Shown one piece after another: positions 38,962-50,763 of a stretch of DNA of 64,000 nt. Source of the DNA: Zeugodacus cucurbitae. Lineage: Eukaryota > Arthropoda > Insecta > Diptera > Tephritidae. Position 1 is the stretch's first letter. Each line of letters begins with the position of its first letter. The stretch covers positions 31,552,001-31,616,000 of the forward strand of contig NC_071670.1 of assembly GCF_028554725.1 (NCBI RefSeq), read 5' to 3'. Made by a program: the position numbers and the translations under genes. The notes beneath the pieces are model-generated. The model saw nothing but the letters and a program-made list of their open reading frames with translations, had not been told where the DNA came from and did no database searches.

Positions 38962-39163
38962 GATACCTACAAACCAAGTCTCGTTGATTGAAGGATGGCA
39001 AACAATTGACCAATTTCTCTTCCAGTATTATCGTTTTGCAGAAAAATCGTCTTGGTGATGTTTCCAGCATAGCGAAAAAAATGCCGGCTCGATATTTAGT
39101 GAAAAATCAACTAATCAACTAAATTCTTCCATAACCTGTACGTTGTCGATAAAAAGGTTTTAG
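38962..39163 (+). pseudogene. sdk: Decayed exon carrying the rest of the Sidekick-like first Ig domain, splice sites kept
   Basis: A strong acceptor (TTCTTATTTACAG) and donor (TTTTAG|GTATGTG) flank about 202 bases. Entered in phase 1, the frame starts Gly-Tyr, reaches SR, then a TGA at 38985-38987, then LKDGKQLTNFSS. In an intact Ig domain that stop position is the invariant C-strand Trp. A frameshift near 39022 moves the similarity to QYYRFAEKS, and a second TGA falls at 39056. Further on, the CAG-CATAGCG stretch seems to have lost two bases where the second Ig Cys (YxC) should be. NAGSIFSEKS then follows at about 39080. Both hallmark residues of the fold are lost. It may be a relic duplicate exon, with the working one outside the window. 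Local sequence error is a weaker option, since the loss of Trp is a substitution. Confidence 0.55.
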
Positions 39164-41159
39164 GTATGTGTCTCCTTACAAATTACCTGAATTAATCAAA
39201 TGATTTTCAAAATAATTTAATATTAAATCCCAGTTTGTCTCTTATTTGAAATTGATATGTGAAATGATTGCAAGAACTCCTTGATCTAGTCGACATTGCA
39301 GGAAATTATATTATATTCTATTTAACTAATTCTTCTTTGACAAATTATCTTGAATTATACTTAATTTTTTATTTTTATAGAATTGAAGTTGTAAAAAATA
39401 TAATCATTGTCACAGATTATCACAGTTTTTCTCTACTCTATGTTAAAAGCAATGGAAATTTCGGTTCGTTAAGGTCTTTTGAATTTTATTTTATAGAGTA
39501 AAAAAAATGTAGAAGCCAACAATCAAAAAGATTCACGGAAAATAGGCATGCGTAATCGGAGGGATTTCAAATCAGAATTCCAGGAAAATTCGACAATTTT
39601 AATACCCTACTTAACTAACACCTTCCAAATTACACGAATATACTAAATTTTTCGATTATCGTTATGAAACTGGTAGTGTAATAAAGGGATAATAGTTTTT
39701 AAAACTTAAAAAAATCTTCAAAGGAATAGGTCAAAATTGCAATAGAATGTTAATTATGGACTTTTTAATTTTTGCCGTAGAAATTACTATACTATAGACT
39801 TAAAATAAATCTTATTTTTAATGAATACTTTAAAAAATATACAATTTTATAAATGGAATTTAATAAAATTTTGTAATTTTATAAATCAGAATTTTTATTT
39901 TTAGAAATCAAAATTCACTGCATGTCTGAGTTTCTCGATATTTATAATTTATCTAATTAAATCACATCATTAAATGTCTAAATATTTATGTCTTTTTCTA
40001 TGCGTTTAGTGGACAACAGTGCAACGAAATGCAAAGGCTGATCGGAAACTGCACAACATGGTAAATGTGGCTGCAACATTTTGGTGCATGGAGTGAAAGG
40101 GAGAACCTTTTTCAACCAAGGATTATATAACGTATAGAACTTCGAGTTTTCTGATAAAGATACGAATACAGCAATGCAGCTACGTGGCTTATGAAACTAA
40201 AATTATGGAAAGTAGTAAATTTTTTGAAAGAGAAAATTATATTAAGAATGCATAAAATTAAAAACAATCAATAAAGAACTAAATGCAGAAGTAACACTTA
40301 CGACTTTAATATATATTATTTCTATCAAAGTGAGTCAAGGTAAGTACATCCAGATATTTATTATCGTAGAATTTGTTTTTGTCATTCCGATACGAAACGA
40401 ATTTGTTTATTGTCATGCACATGTGTTTGTAGTATGCAAGTTTGCCTTCTTTTAGTTAAGGAAAACTCTAACTTGTTTTTATCAATGTCTCAGTTTATAA
40501 TAAGATATGTCCAGAAGCCTGTCCAAAACTACACATATCTTATAACAATATGAATAAATTAGGGAAATTAATACATTTTATAAACAAAGGAAAAGAATTC
40601 ACGCAAAACAATATACAAATATGATTTTTTTATTCTCCTAGTAGAAGTAGTCTCCAGAATGGCAAATGATGTGCCTTTTTCAGGAAAAATTCTTTTCACA
40701 AAAAATTTGATATTATTTTCTGTTTACACCGCTGATGGTTTGATTGCATATAATCTGCATTGCATCTGCTTTTATTCCACTTGTACTTACTCCTAGTAAT
40801 TAGTCAATACAAATGACTTCTTAAGCACACTTTTTTCCCAAAAGTACGATATATCACCAAGAAAGCTAAATAAATACCAAATGTGAAAATGGAAAGGGAA
40901 AAAATTACTGAATGAAACTGATTGCTCTAACGTCCTTGCTCTAATAATACTGTGGAAGTTTATACCAATTTGGTTACCAGACAGGGCAGTCATACAGCTA
41001 AAAGGTGACATGAGTATATAACGTCAGCTTATTTTACTACAGAGACTGATGGTTGATTCTGATTTTGTTGAATCTGTCATTTGCTAAATAATACTAATAT
41101 GAACATACCATCAATACCAGAAAAAGGTACTGTAGTTTACATAACACTTTAATGAGCAC
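39164..41159. other. AT-rich sequence, no gene seen
   Basis: Starts at the GTATGTG donor. An exon-like stretch at 40015-40069 has a weak acceptor and donor but no protein similarity. Homology to the second Ig domain was looked for and not seen. Confidence 0.45.
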
Positions 41160-41315
41160 ATAAATACTTGTTACACACATTCCTTGGCACTTTGTGAAGG
41201 TTGGTATTGTAGATAGGGGAAATCGGAATATAGCCACGCCCACAAAATCCCATTTAGTGTAAAACTATAAAGTGTTATAACTAAGCGATAATTTAAGTGC
41301 ATGAAAAAGCGAAAC
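41160..41315 (+). mobile_element. DINE-like relic, plus orientation
   Basis: CACATTCCTTGGCAC, TAGCCACGCCCACAAAAT and AAAGTGTTATAACTAAGC follow in family order. No ends remain. Confidence 0.5.
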
Positions 41316-41837
41316 TACCTATTTTTATGTTGTATTAACTTGCCTATTCTTTAGTTTGCTTCCCTTTGACAAAAATATAATATTCAAATATTCAATTCCC
41401 TTTTAAAACTGGAGTAAGAAAATATTTTATTTATTTTCTCATCAAATATTATTAATTTTCCTTACTCAATATTTTCATTTGGTAGAAGCAAATCTTTTTT
41501 TTTTATTATTAACACGAGAAATATGAAAGTTGTAAATGCTTCTGATAGATAAAAAAATGAGGGATTGTAATTGCCACAATTATTTTTAACGCTTATAATT
41601 TAATAAATTTCAATAGCACTTTGTGGTTTGTGAGAATATCGCATTAATCGAAATTGCTTTGTACTTTGTATAAAAAGTTCAATAGAGCAACATAAATAAG
41701 CGTTCACCATAAAATCTGTGGATTAATTGATTTGTCGGCTTATAAAATATTTATTATTTTAATTTGTGCATTGTGCGAAAATAGAATATTGCTCTCACAA
41801 CTGTTAAATTTATATTTCACATATTTGTTTTTACGAA

Positions 41838-42125
41838 CTACTGCCGTTTTTCCTTAGCGATTTAAAATACTTTTAGTAATTTCCAACATAACTTTTAAGT
41901 AAGGGTAGGCGTGGTTGTAATACGAGTTCACCCATTTTCAATTTCATACTGGGGGAGTGTTTTGGAAAAGGTGTATGATTGATATGGGATTTTGTTGGCG
42001 TGGAAATGGTCCGATTTCGCCTATCTGCAATACCAGCGCTTTAGTGGTGCCAGGGAACACGTCTACGTCTACGCACAATCATTAAGATATTTACAGTTTT
42101 ACTCAAGTTTAGCTTGCAAGGAAAG
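41838..42125 (-). mobile_element. DINE-like relic, minus orientation
   Basis: The family blocks appear reversed: TTTTCCTTAGCGATTTAAAA, TTTCCAACATAACTTT, GTAGGCGTGGTTGTAAT, GGCGTGGAAATGGTCCGATT, GGTGCCAGGGAACACG, and TTTTACTCAAGTTTAGCTTG at the end. Together with the plus-strand relic at 41160 it makes a head-to-head pair about 520 bases apart. Confidence 0.55.
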
Positions 42126-43214
42126 AGGCACGGAGACCTTTATTACTTCTTGGAGACATATGATCCTATATGTGGTGAAATACATAATAAAAAAATTTTT
42201 CGCCATTGAAAGAAGAAAATCATTACACTTACATCTGAAACTTGTGTGGGGCCTTTTTAATCGTTTACAGCTAAACAAACAAAAATATGTTTTGCCTTCA
42301 GTTTCATCTAGTGTTACTGACTATTGTTAATCTCCATCATTTACTTATTAGAAAATTTGTGATGCTATATACCGTTATCCCATACAGTGGTATAATTTTA
42401 GCTTTCGAGATGTACTTATCACTCAGTGCAAGAACAAATTCAAAAGAAATCTTTAGGAAAAAAATATCGCATAACTGGAAATCTACATGAGCACATCGAA
42501 AACTGTAGGACATCAGGAATAAAGTCAGCTCGTACACCATCATATTATGTGATTCAGATATATAGATGTACGTGCATAGGTACTTTAAAGGCAATTAGGC
42601 AATGATGGTAAAAATGGAAACTCGACTTTTTAATGCTCACCATTATGCATTTCATGCGATTCATTCCATTAGGATGAGCAGCTGCAGAAGTGAATGTGCA
42701 AAACAAATATCTAAAGTGTGAGCATACCTTTGAATGCGGTTACTCAAAATCAAGAGATACCACAATTTTCATTGCTATATGCATTACGAGCAATTCAGTT
42801 TTACATATATAAGATTTGTACCCAAATTTGTTTGAGATGTGTATAAGGAAGTACATATTTGTTACGAAGATTTCAATTTCTCTTTTAGTTTTGCAGCTGC
42901 AATGGAAAGACATCGTTATTTCAATTTGCTTCATAAATGTTTTTTGTATTTATTTGCAGACTTCATATGGTAGAAGAGCAAAACATATTATCCTATTGGA
43001 TATCAATCTGCTTCACGTAATGGTTGGTTGTGGCAACGCTTTAGGCTTTAAAGAAATACTGAATTGGATTCTGGAAAAGTTTTTTACTTTGACAAACACA
43101 GATATGTAGATTTAAAGAGTACTAAAGAATATTACTAGAGAAAGTTGCCTTAAACATTTTAATCGAGTTTAATGGTTTTCATGAGTAAATGTCTAACAAC
43201 ACACATATGAATAT
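42126..43214. other. AT-rich sequence, no gene seen
   Basis: An acceptor-like TTTATTTGCAG at 42950-42960 is followed by about 48 open codons, but with no donor and no recognised domain. Confidence 0.45.
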
Positions 43215-43360
43215 AATATATAATATACCTAATATTAGGGTTTCCAACTTCCAATGGGCTTTATACCATATACATATATGACGAATATGTAGGTCAAATT
43301 GCGTGTTTTATTAATAAGAATTAATAGCGAGAGTATTAAATGTTCGGTTATATACTTGTT
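43215..43360 (+). mobile_element. Right-terminal fragment of a DINE-like element
   Basis: It contains CCTAATATTAGGGTTTCCAA, the ATGACGAATATGTAGGTCAA block, GCGAGAGTATTAAATGTTCG and ACTTGTT, i.e. only the last 140 bases or so of the element. Confidence 0.65.
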
Positions 43361-43375
43361 TCCTTGTTCCATACA

Positions 43376-44085
43376 TATATATATATATATATATATATTT
43401 GGCGTAGAAACCGCTTTAAGCGATTATAGCCGAATCCACCAGAGCGCGCCACTCGTTCCTCCTTTTTGCTTTTTGGCGCCAACTGGAAACACCAAGTAAA
43501 GCCAGGTCACTTTACACTTGACCTTTCCACCTTCCGTTGGGGCGTGGGCGCAAATCAGTGAAATGTTGAAGAACCTCTCTTTGATGCGATTTGTGGCAGA
43601 CGTTCATCCACCGGGGTCGATGCCAGGACTCGGCGACGTAGTCTCCTTCACCTTCTTCCGTCCTTGTCCCGTCCATCGCACTTCTTGGATGGCGGTGATG
43701 TCAGCTTTTAGTTGTATGAGAACCTCAACCAGCAGGGCAGAGGCACCTTCCCAATTAAGGGTCCGGACACTCCAGGTGCATGCCCTCAAATCGTGATCCT
43801 TAAAACATTTGCAGGGGTCGTCATCAAAAGTTGGGCTTTTCATCATATTCGCTCTTTCATTGGAGAGGTTTTTTTTTAAATAGTGGGTCCCAAACCATAA
43901 GCACAACCGCAGAAGCTTCGCCTTCAAATGGATGTATGTTGGCTACTCAGAGGATACTTGGTCTAAAACCGGAAGTCGTGAGCTGCTGGAGTCATATGCA
44001 AAAGAATCGTTCCTGGCCACTCCCAAGTGAATGGCAATCGGAAACTTTCCTCACATACTTGAACTTCTACATATGACCCCATTCC
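43376..44085 (-). mobile_element. RTE-like LINE, internally deleted copy keeping both ends
   Basis: On the minus strand this carries the family's 5' leader, the start of the endonuclease frame (DLRACTWSVRTLNWEGASAL, ITAIQEVRWTGQGRKK), then two deletions, and finally the last roughly 130 bases with the hairpin, TTTCTACGCCAAA and a TA tail (43376-43399). The first deletion removes the GTG..GGGAG section of the endonuclease near 43650. The second joins GCCCACGCCCC-AACGGAAG directly to the GGTGGAAAGG near the 3' end (about 43540), with GGAAG/GGTGGAAGG similarity at the breakpoint. The leader here (43930-44085) extends beyond what the copy at 55908 keeps, so it is the best view of the family's 5' end in the window. 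Confidence 0.75.
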
Positions 44086-44861
44086 CCAAGTGTAGTAAAT
44101 ATGTTTCGAAATAATTGAAAGGAAATATATGATTTTCCATTAGCACCTAAGATGAATGTGGCGACAGCGTATATATTAGCTTCTACAATATGATATAAAT
44201 AGAATTGAAGCTATCAAGTTTAGAGTAGGAAGTTACTACATCCGTAACCAATATTCATATCAGGAATACATATCGTTTTCTAACGGTTTGCTAACAATAT
44301 TTGTGAAATAGACCGATTAATGTCAATCAAATCGTGCAAGATACCAAATATAAATTTAAATTGATTCATTGATGTGGAACCACATAGTTCATTTTCCGTT
44401 ATAAATTATTATTTTATATATTTATATGTAAATATATAATATTTATTAAAGCTAATAAAACTGTAAATTCAACTCGTACTCAATTTGCTAGTGCCGCTAA
44501 TGTTAAAACTACCCTGCTTAAGGGCATGCATTCAGTAGAAATACCAGAGTGGGGCTAGTGTTCAACGTCGTACGAGCATGTTAGGATATTCACAAGGTGT
44601 CATAGTGTGTCATATCGTCATATTGTCATATTTTTTTATGACAGTCATTGGTATGTGTGTATGGTGTTGGTACACTGTTGTTGTTTCACATGCAAAATTA
44701 AAATATGACTGATACAACACTGCGTAGTATGTTTCTTGAGTTCGCTATTCTATACCCCTACAAACTCGTTGCCGAATTTTTTCGGTTTTTTGCGGCATAT
44801 GCCTAGTACTGCAGTAACCGGTTTTTTTTTTTACACACTCGTGGCAGTGTGGGCGGTCGGT

Positions 44862-44887
44862 GGGTGGGGCTTTGGGGCGTTTTGGGG
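44862..44887 (+). other. Predicted G-quadruplex
   Basis: Four G-runs in order, GGG-T-GGGG-CTTT-GGGG-CGTTTT-GGGG, with loops of 1, 4 and 6 bases, fit the canonical G3+N1-7 rule. More short G-runs (GGGTCGGT, GGTCGG) follow to about 44945. Confidence 0.65.
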
Positions 44888-45647
44888 CAAAACATCAACG
44901 AGTGGGTCGGTGGTCGGTTTTTTTGGGTCGGTCAGAGGTCGGTTTTGCTCGTGCCCTTCTGCCCAAACACTTCTCAGCCGATTTATACCGCACATTGTAT
45001 ATATCTGGAAAATACGGACATATATCTGGTTTTGACCTCAGCAAAAATCGCTATGTTTTTTTTTTTTTGCTAAGGCCAAAATCGGATGATCACATATATA
45101 TATTAATGATTTTTTATCGCGGATCGCGGATATATAGCATTTCTGTCTTCTTAATTTTTCACTATCAGCTGATTAAGTGTAGAAATATGACAATATATGA
45201 CATACAACAGTTAAGGGTCTCACAAGTGTCGCATTTTTTAAGAATATTAAAATATGATATAAGACATACAACAAAGCTTGTGAATTGCCTAAGTATTTAT
45301 GTGGAACTCAAGACCACTAAAAGTTTCATTTCAAAAGCAAAATAAATATTCTCATTCGCATTCTTACATTTTTGATTGATTTGCTTTCAACTAATCAACG
45401 TCCGTTGATCTTTCTCCGCAAAAGTTCACTGAGGTAATGACTTTATGGAAAAGCGCAAACCAAATTTAATAAGCAAATGCAAACAAATAAAAATATTTCC
45501 TATATTTATTATTGTTAGAATTCATAAGCTAGCTTTTAATTGAAATAAGGTACGAAGTTAGGCAGAAGTTTTTGGCTAAATTTTATCTATTTGATTGGTT
45601 ATCAAAAAAGAAAGAGGAATATACATATATAGTATATAAATACTTTT

Positions 45648-45690
45648 TTATACTCTCGCAACCTGTTGCACAGAGTATTATAGTTTTTTA
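45648..45690 (+). repeat. Left-terminal scrap of a DINE-like element (GCACAG subfamily)
   Basis: TTTTTATACTCTCGCAACCT then GTTGCACAGAGTATTATAG. It shares the GCACAG variant with 18083 and stops before the GTCC block. Confidence 0.55.
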
Positions 45691-47530
45691 TTTATATAAT
45701 AGATTTATTTACGTGAAATTTATGTAAACCTTTTAATACAATTCAACGGAGTAAATATTATTTTCATGGGACATTAACCAACTAAGTTGTTTTGGGCAAG
45801 AATGCCTCCTGGTTAGAATCATAGATTTACTAAAAATATATAAAAATTAGCCTTACAAGATCAGATATTTGAACGAAGGAGGCATTTTGGGACTAATTAC
45901 GCACTAATTAATCAATATTTTTATGCTGCTATATTTGTTTATATTGTTTACTTTCTTTCTCTACTTTATACGCCAGAACTGGTGTTCAACCTTGCGTACT
46001 ATAATTCTCACATATACTCGTATACTAATTATTTTCATATTTTTGCCTTTTCAGACTAATGAATAATATCCATACAATAATCTAAACGGAAAATAAGCAG
46101 TAACTATATGGGTTTCAGTAAGTTGATCATGCGCACTGGTGAACGTTATCTTTAAATTTCTTACAAGTATTAAAATGTTAACACTTTTATGTTGTACGAA
46201 ACTGTCTACATATAACATAAACCTTTTTTCTGAAATCCAAATTTCCAAATATTTTTTAACTTATTAATTTTATGTGAATGGGCTTTTAACATTCCTTCCA
46301 AGTAATCTCAGAGAGAGCATTATTTAAAATAAATTTCTTCATTTACATTTTTTTTATGAACAAATTCAGTTGAAAAATATATTCTTGTCTTGTGTTTGCT
46401 TCATGGTACTCCAAGCCCTGCTCGTTGAGGTATGAAAACAAATAATATCTACGAGTATAAACTGTGTGTAAATACTTTCAGCAACCAGGTCAAGTTTAAT
46501 TAGATTACATTTATTGCTACAGAATAAAAATATCTGAGTATTAAACGTTTGTATATACAGTTAATGGTACAGCTCACAAAATATGTCCATGCTTATTAAA
46601 ATTATTTAATTTACACCTGAAATGAATTACGAACCAACACCGTTGGCGTTAATTAATGCATTAATGCGTTGCTGCTTCTCTGGTTGATGACTTTTATACT
46701 TCGTTGGTAAATAACTGCAGGGTATTTCATGCAAATATTGAATTTGTTTTTGTTTTCACGAAAAATATTTAAGTTAACTTTTATATAAATTTCATTGTAA
46801 ATTTTATACAGTAGTGGGTGAGTAAAGGTTTAACCATTCTGTATACTTCGTGTAATTACCAATATGTTCAGGATAGATATTTACATATACGAGTATCGTA
46901 TTTTGCTTTGAACCATATTTTCGAACCAGAGTGAAATGTAAGCTAGCAATGAGAGAGCTTTCATGTACGAATACATGCAAGTAAGTATGTGTTTGAAATT
47001 TTAGACACTTTTATTTAAGCATTAGTAATTGTTATGCATATTTTCACAGGTGCTCTGTTATTACTTGAATATTTATTTGTAAATTTTCCTCATCCTTGCC
47101 ACGATTTGTAAATTATTCATTACAAAATTTGGTAAACTGCAATAATTTGCATGCACACATAAATGCCTCTATGTACATGAATATTCGCATTTTAAATTCA
47201 TGTCAAATAAATACACACAAATATATATTAATTTTAGTTACACTGAAAATAAGGGTTGCGGTATACTAAATACTAAATGTCAAGCACATAGATATACAAT
47301 GACAACTGCTGTGGATGAGAATATATAACTTAATATGTATACTAAACCAAAATTCAGAGGATTTCAACATTTTCATCGAATGCAAATTAATGTAGAAGCT
47401 TCTGCGTGCGTAATTACCTTTAAAGAATATATCGGACTATAACTAAATCTGTTATCTGATGAGATCCATTCGTGCATATTTTTTTATAATTGTTGAAATA
47501 TAATTAGGGAAGTATGAGTTTGCATTATAT

Positions 47531-47570
47531 TAAGGGGTTAGGTGGGTTTCAGAGGCTCAAAATAAGGTTT
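47531..47570 (+). repeat. Solitary TAAGGGGTTAGG terminal repeat
   Basis: TAAGGGGTTAGGTGGGTTTC matches the end of the TIR element at 8986. No partner end is seen nearby, so this looks like half of an old copy. Confidence 0.4.
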
Positions 47571-47645
47571 TTTTTTTAATTTTTTTTGTATTTGTATAAA
47601 TCTTTATATTATTTTTATTAACTTGGCAACATCATGTAATACCCC

Positions 47646-48097
47646 TGACAGACGGCGGCGTTAATTCGGATTAACTGCTTTAATCGGAGTTAATTCGAGA
47701 GTTTTCTCGGTTAACTCCGTTTGCTAACTCCTAGTTAATCCTAAATATTTGAAAAGTTAGTGCGAGTCAGTGACATTTTCGTTAGCAACATTGTTAAACA
47801 TGGCCGCTTTTAACCTATTGTGAGTGAAAATATGCAAAACTGACAGCTGTTTTTCAATTAAATGTATACAAAAACATAGGCATGCAATGAAATAGCTAAA
47901 TTTTTCTAAAATGGAAGTTCTAATAATAACGTATTTATGTATATTTTTTTAGTAATTAGTGATTTTGTACTAATTGTGCAGCTAAGAACCGCAATATTTG
48001 CTTCCTACCCATTTTTTTATAACTCGCTTTGCTGCCGTCTGTCACCTACACATTTGGAACTGATTAAAAGCGCAGTTAATCGGGGTTAACTCTGTCA
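47646..48097. mobile_element. MITE-like element with imperfect TIRs starting TGACAGA
   Basis: The left end TGACAGACGGCGGCGTTAAT and then GGATTAACTGCTTTAATC pairs with the right end, which read in reverse gives TGACAGAGTTAACCCCGATT and AACTGCGCTTTTAATC. The right arm lacks the CGGCGGC insert. A second copy of the end motif, GCTGCCGTCTGTCA, sits inside at about 48031-48044 as a nested inverted match to TGACAGACGGCGGC. Non-coding, about 450 bases. No clear target duplication, and the superfamily is unknown. Confidence 0.55.
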
Positions 48098-48442
48098 TCT
48101 ATCTAGGCTATAAGTCAGCAAACCATGCACACTTCCAGAAATGCTGACACGAATATTACTTAAAAGGGAACAAGCAATAAGTAAGCAACAGTTAGTATGC
48201 AAGTTGGTATAAAACTTAGTGCTTAAGCCTAATTATGTCTCTTTTAATCTAGCACACAGTCTATGTGCTCATCGGCGCTAAAAATATATTATTATATTAT
48301 ATTAATTCTAATCAATGCGTTTTATTTTGAGGACCACAATAACCACCACATTTTTTTTTAAATATATACAATCACATATTTCATTTAACCAATTCAGCGT
48401 AGCGACATGTTTGAACAGTATTGTGTGAAATTTATATTAAAC
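48098..48442. other. Non-coding spacer
   Basis: Nothing recognised beyond short TATTA runs near 48285. Confidence 0.5.
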
Positions 48443-49312
48443 AAGTAAGGAAGGGCAAAGTTCGGATGGAACCGAACATTTCATGTTTTATTTAATTTCA
48501 TAAATCTAACACACAATTTGACCTACATATTCACCATATATGTATGTAGTATAAAGTACATCGAAAGTTGGAAACCCTAATATTAGGTATATGGGAGCTG
48601 GGTGAAGTTATGACGTGATTTCACCCATCTTTGGCACGGAGACAAATTATTAGAAGAAAAATAGTCCCTCTGAATTTCTTCAAAATATCTGAGATCCTAT
48701 AATTTTCGATAAAAAAGGATTAGAAGCACTGAGTACTTCATGTTCGATATATTGGGCCTTGAAAACGGCTGTTTTTTATAAGGGCAATGCCACACTATAA
48801 ATGCTGTATTTTACTTATGCAAAATTCTGTTCCGATATCTGCGCTAATGCTTGCTTTATAAATCGTTAAGTAAACGATTCAGATTGACTTCAAAGTTCTG
48901 GTATATAGGCAGTAGGCGCGGTTGTAAACCGATTCGTCCTATTTTCACAACGTATCATTGGAATGCGAGGAAAAAATTACAAACCGAATTTCATTGAAAT
49001 TAGTCGAGCAGTTATGGATATAAGGTTTTTGACCCCTAAGTGGGCGGAGCCACAGCTATTTAAAATTTTGTATACCCATTTGAGGTTTATTTAAGTGAAA
49101 TTTAAGGTTTCTAGTGTTTTTCCTTATTGAATTAAACATTTTTAGTAGTTTTCAACATAACCTTTGTATGGGTGGGGGCATGGTTATAATCCGATTCCTT
49201 TTGGACTGTATAAGGTAGTACCTAAAAGAAACGAAACGACCTCTTTCGTTGCTATAGCTTTAGTAGATTACGAGATATGTACAAAAAACTTAGTAGGGGG
49301 CAGGGCTTGTTT
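48443..49312 (-). mobile_element. DINE-1/Helentron-like element, copy missing its far end
   Basis: Opens ACAAGTAAGGAAGGGCAAAG with the hairpin GTTCGGATGGAACCGAAC, proceeds through the extra ATGGGAGCTGGGTGAAG block shared with the copy at 34673, and stops at AACTTAGTAGGGGGCAGGG. The GTCC microsatellite and the TTGCGAGAGTATAAAAA end are absent, so about a quarter of the element is gone. Confidence 0.75.
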
Positions 49313-50763
49313 TGAACTTAATGGCTAGTTTATGATGCACCATTACAAAATTAACCATTAAAAATTTCAATAAAATTACACTAATATTTATAGCCACAAC
49401 AATTGGCAAACAACTGTGAAACAATGTTGAAAACGGGGAAGTGTGAAAATTATTCAAAAGGATTTGTGTTGCGATCACTTATTGCAAAGGAATCCTTATA
49501 TAAAAGGAGCCCGGTTTATGCGTGTGCCAGAGTTTATGCACAGTTAAAATGTTATGTTGACATGTTGAATGCAGGTAGTAGTTTGCACTGAAGAATCACT
49601 CACTGTTTAATTCCAGCATCTCTTTAACTGACAGTCTCTAGAAATTTTAGTCTTTCAGACTTTTTTAACTCAGAAATGCACTATGACTGAAGAATCATTG
49701 TTTGAGTCCAGTCTCTTTTTAGCGGACTGTCCCTAAAACGTTCTGTCTTCCAGACAGAATTATTATCGGGTCTTTTCCAGGATTTCGCGGATTTGGTACT
49801 ACAACCAACCATGGGATATAAGTCTCTTTTTAACCTAATGAGATGAGATGTCACAGGTTGCCTTCTTCGAGCAACCAGCATAGATGGCAGTGCTTATGTT
49901 TAACGAGAGCTTCCGACAGTTTTTAAATGGGGGGTATTTACCAGAACCCAAATTTAATGTTCGGTGATTGGACAGCGCTTAACACTTGATCAGCTCTCTA
50001 CCAGACAAATTTCGGAATAACGAAATCATGCTGGTGCTTACCATGCTTGGAACGCAACTGGAAAATATTATTTTGGGATAATTGGTTTTGTGAAATATTC
50101 ACAACTTCACAACCTGTCGTCTAAATAATATTTGATACAAATTATATATGTATGGTTATACTATTTAGCATATAAGAATAAACAGATTTATACTTTATAT
50201 TCAAAGATTCATATGTGGTCATGCATTTAGGACAAAGTTTAACAATAATTATCAAATTGTTTGTAAGCAATTTCTGTAACCTAAATGTCCTTTTAAAGAT
50301 TTTTGGTGAAGCTTAACATTTAATTTAAGTAATAACTTGTGCAACTAGCAACGAACCAATGGCAAGAATACAATCGCAATATATGGACGATATTATAAGT
50401 GAATTGCTAAATCTAAGAAAAAGATAAATTGCAGTGAGTGCCTTGCAGTTAGACACCTATGTAGTACTTTGTAATTTCAATTTTCGTTTGAAGTAACAAT
50501 TGGAGTGGCAAGCTGTTGACAAAGAACTTGAGAGAGATGAATAGTGGAAACAAAAAAACTTTGTAACTGCGCATTTGACGTCACAAAAAGCCTTCCTAGG
50601 TAAAATTAGGGTTTAGACCGGCAGTAAATACGTTTGTACGGGTGCAAAACAATGTTAAATTAGCAAAAATTAATTGAAGCCGGAGATAAATAATAAGAAA
50701 AATTTTGAGAGATTTTAGTATTGAAATCAATTTTTTTAAATCTAAAACGTCTTTAATATTAAT
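49313..50763. other. Non-coding sequence with a diverged tandem-like duplication
   Basis: About 75 bases starting ACTGAAGAATCACT (49587-49662) recur in changed form at 49685-49757 (ACTGAAGAATCATT, then CCAGTCTCTTTTTAGCGGAC). A short GGGTCTTTTCCAGGATT at about 49770 resembles a minus-strand piece of the RTE-like LINE, but too little remains to be sure. No gene. Confidence 0.4.

Larger units (their letters stand above)
44086..47530. other. AT-rich sequence with one G-rich island, no gene seen
   Basis: Includes degenerate GTCATAT repeats at 44597-44640, the G-rich stretch at 44840-44960 and a DINE-like scrap at 45648. The 161-codon frame at 44860-45345 spans the G-rich stretch and AT-rich DNA and is not protein-like. 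Confidence 0.45.

Noticed and set aside
40015..40069. Exon-like stretch with TTTAG before and ATG|GTAAAT after.
   Set aside because: Weak acceptor, and no similarity to the second Ig domain expected next.
44860..45345. 161-codon frame across the G-rich island.
   Set aside because: Composition follows the G-rich then AT-rich DNA; no motif and no splice sites.
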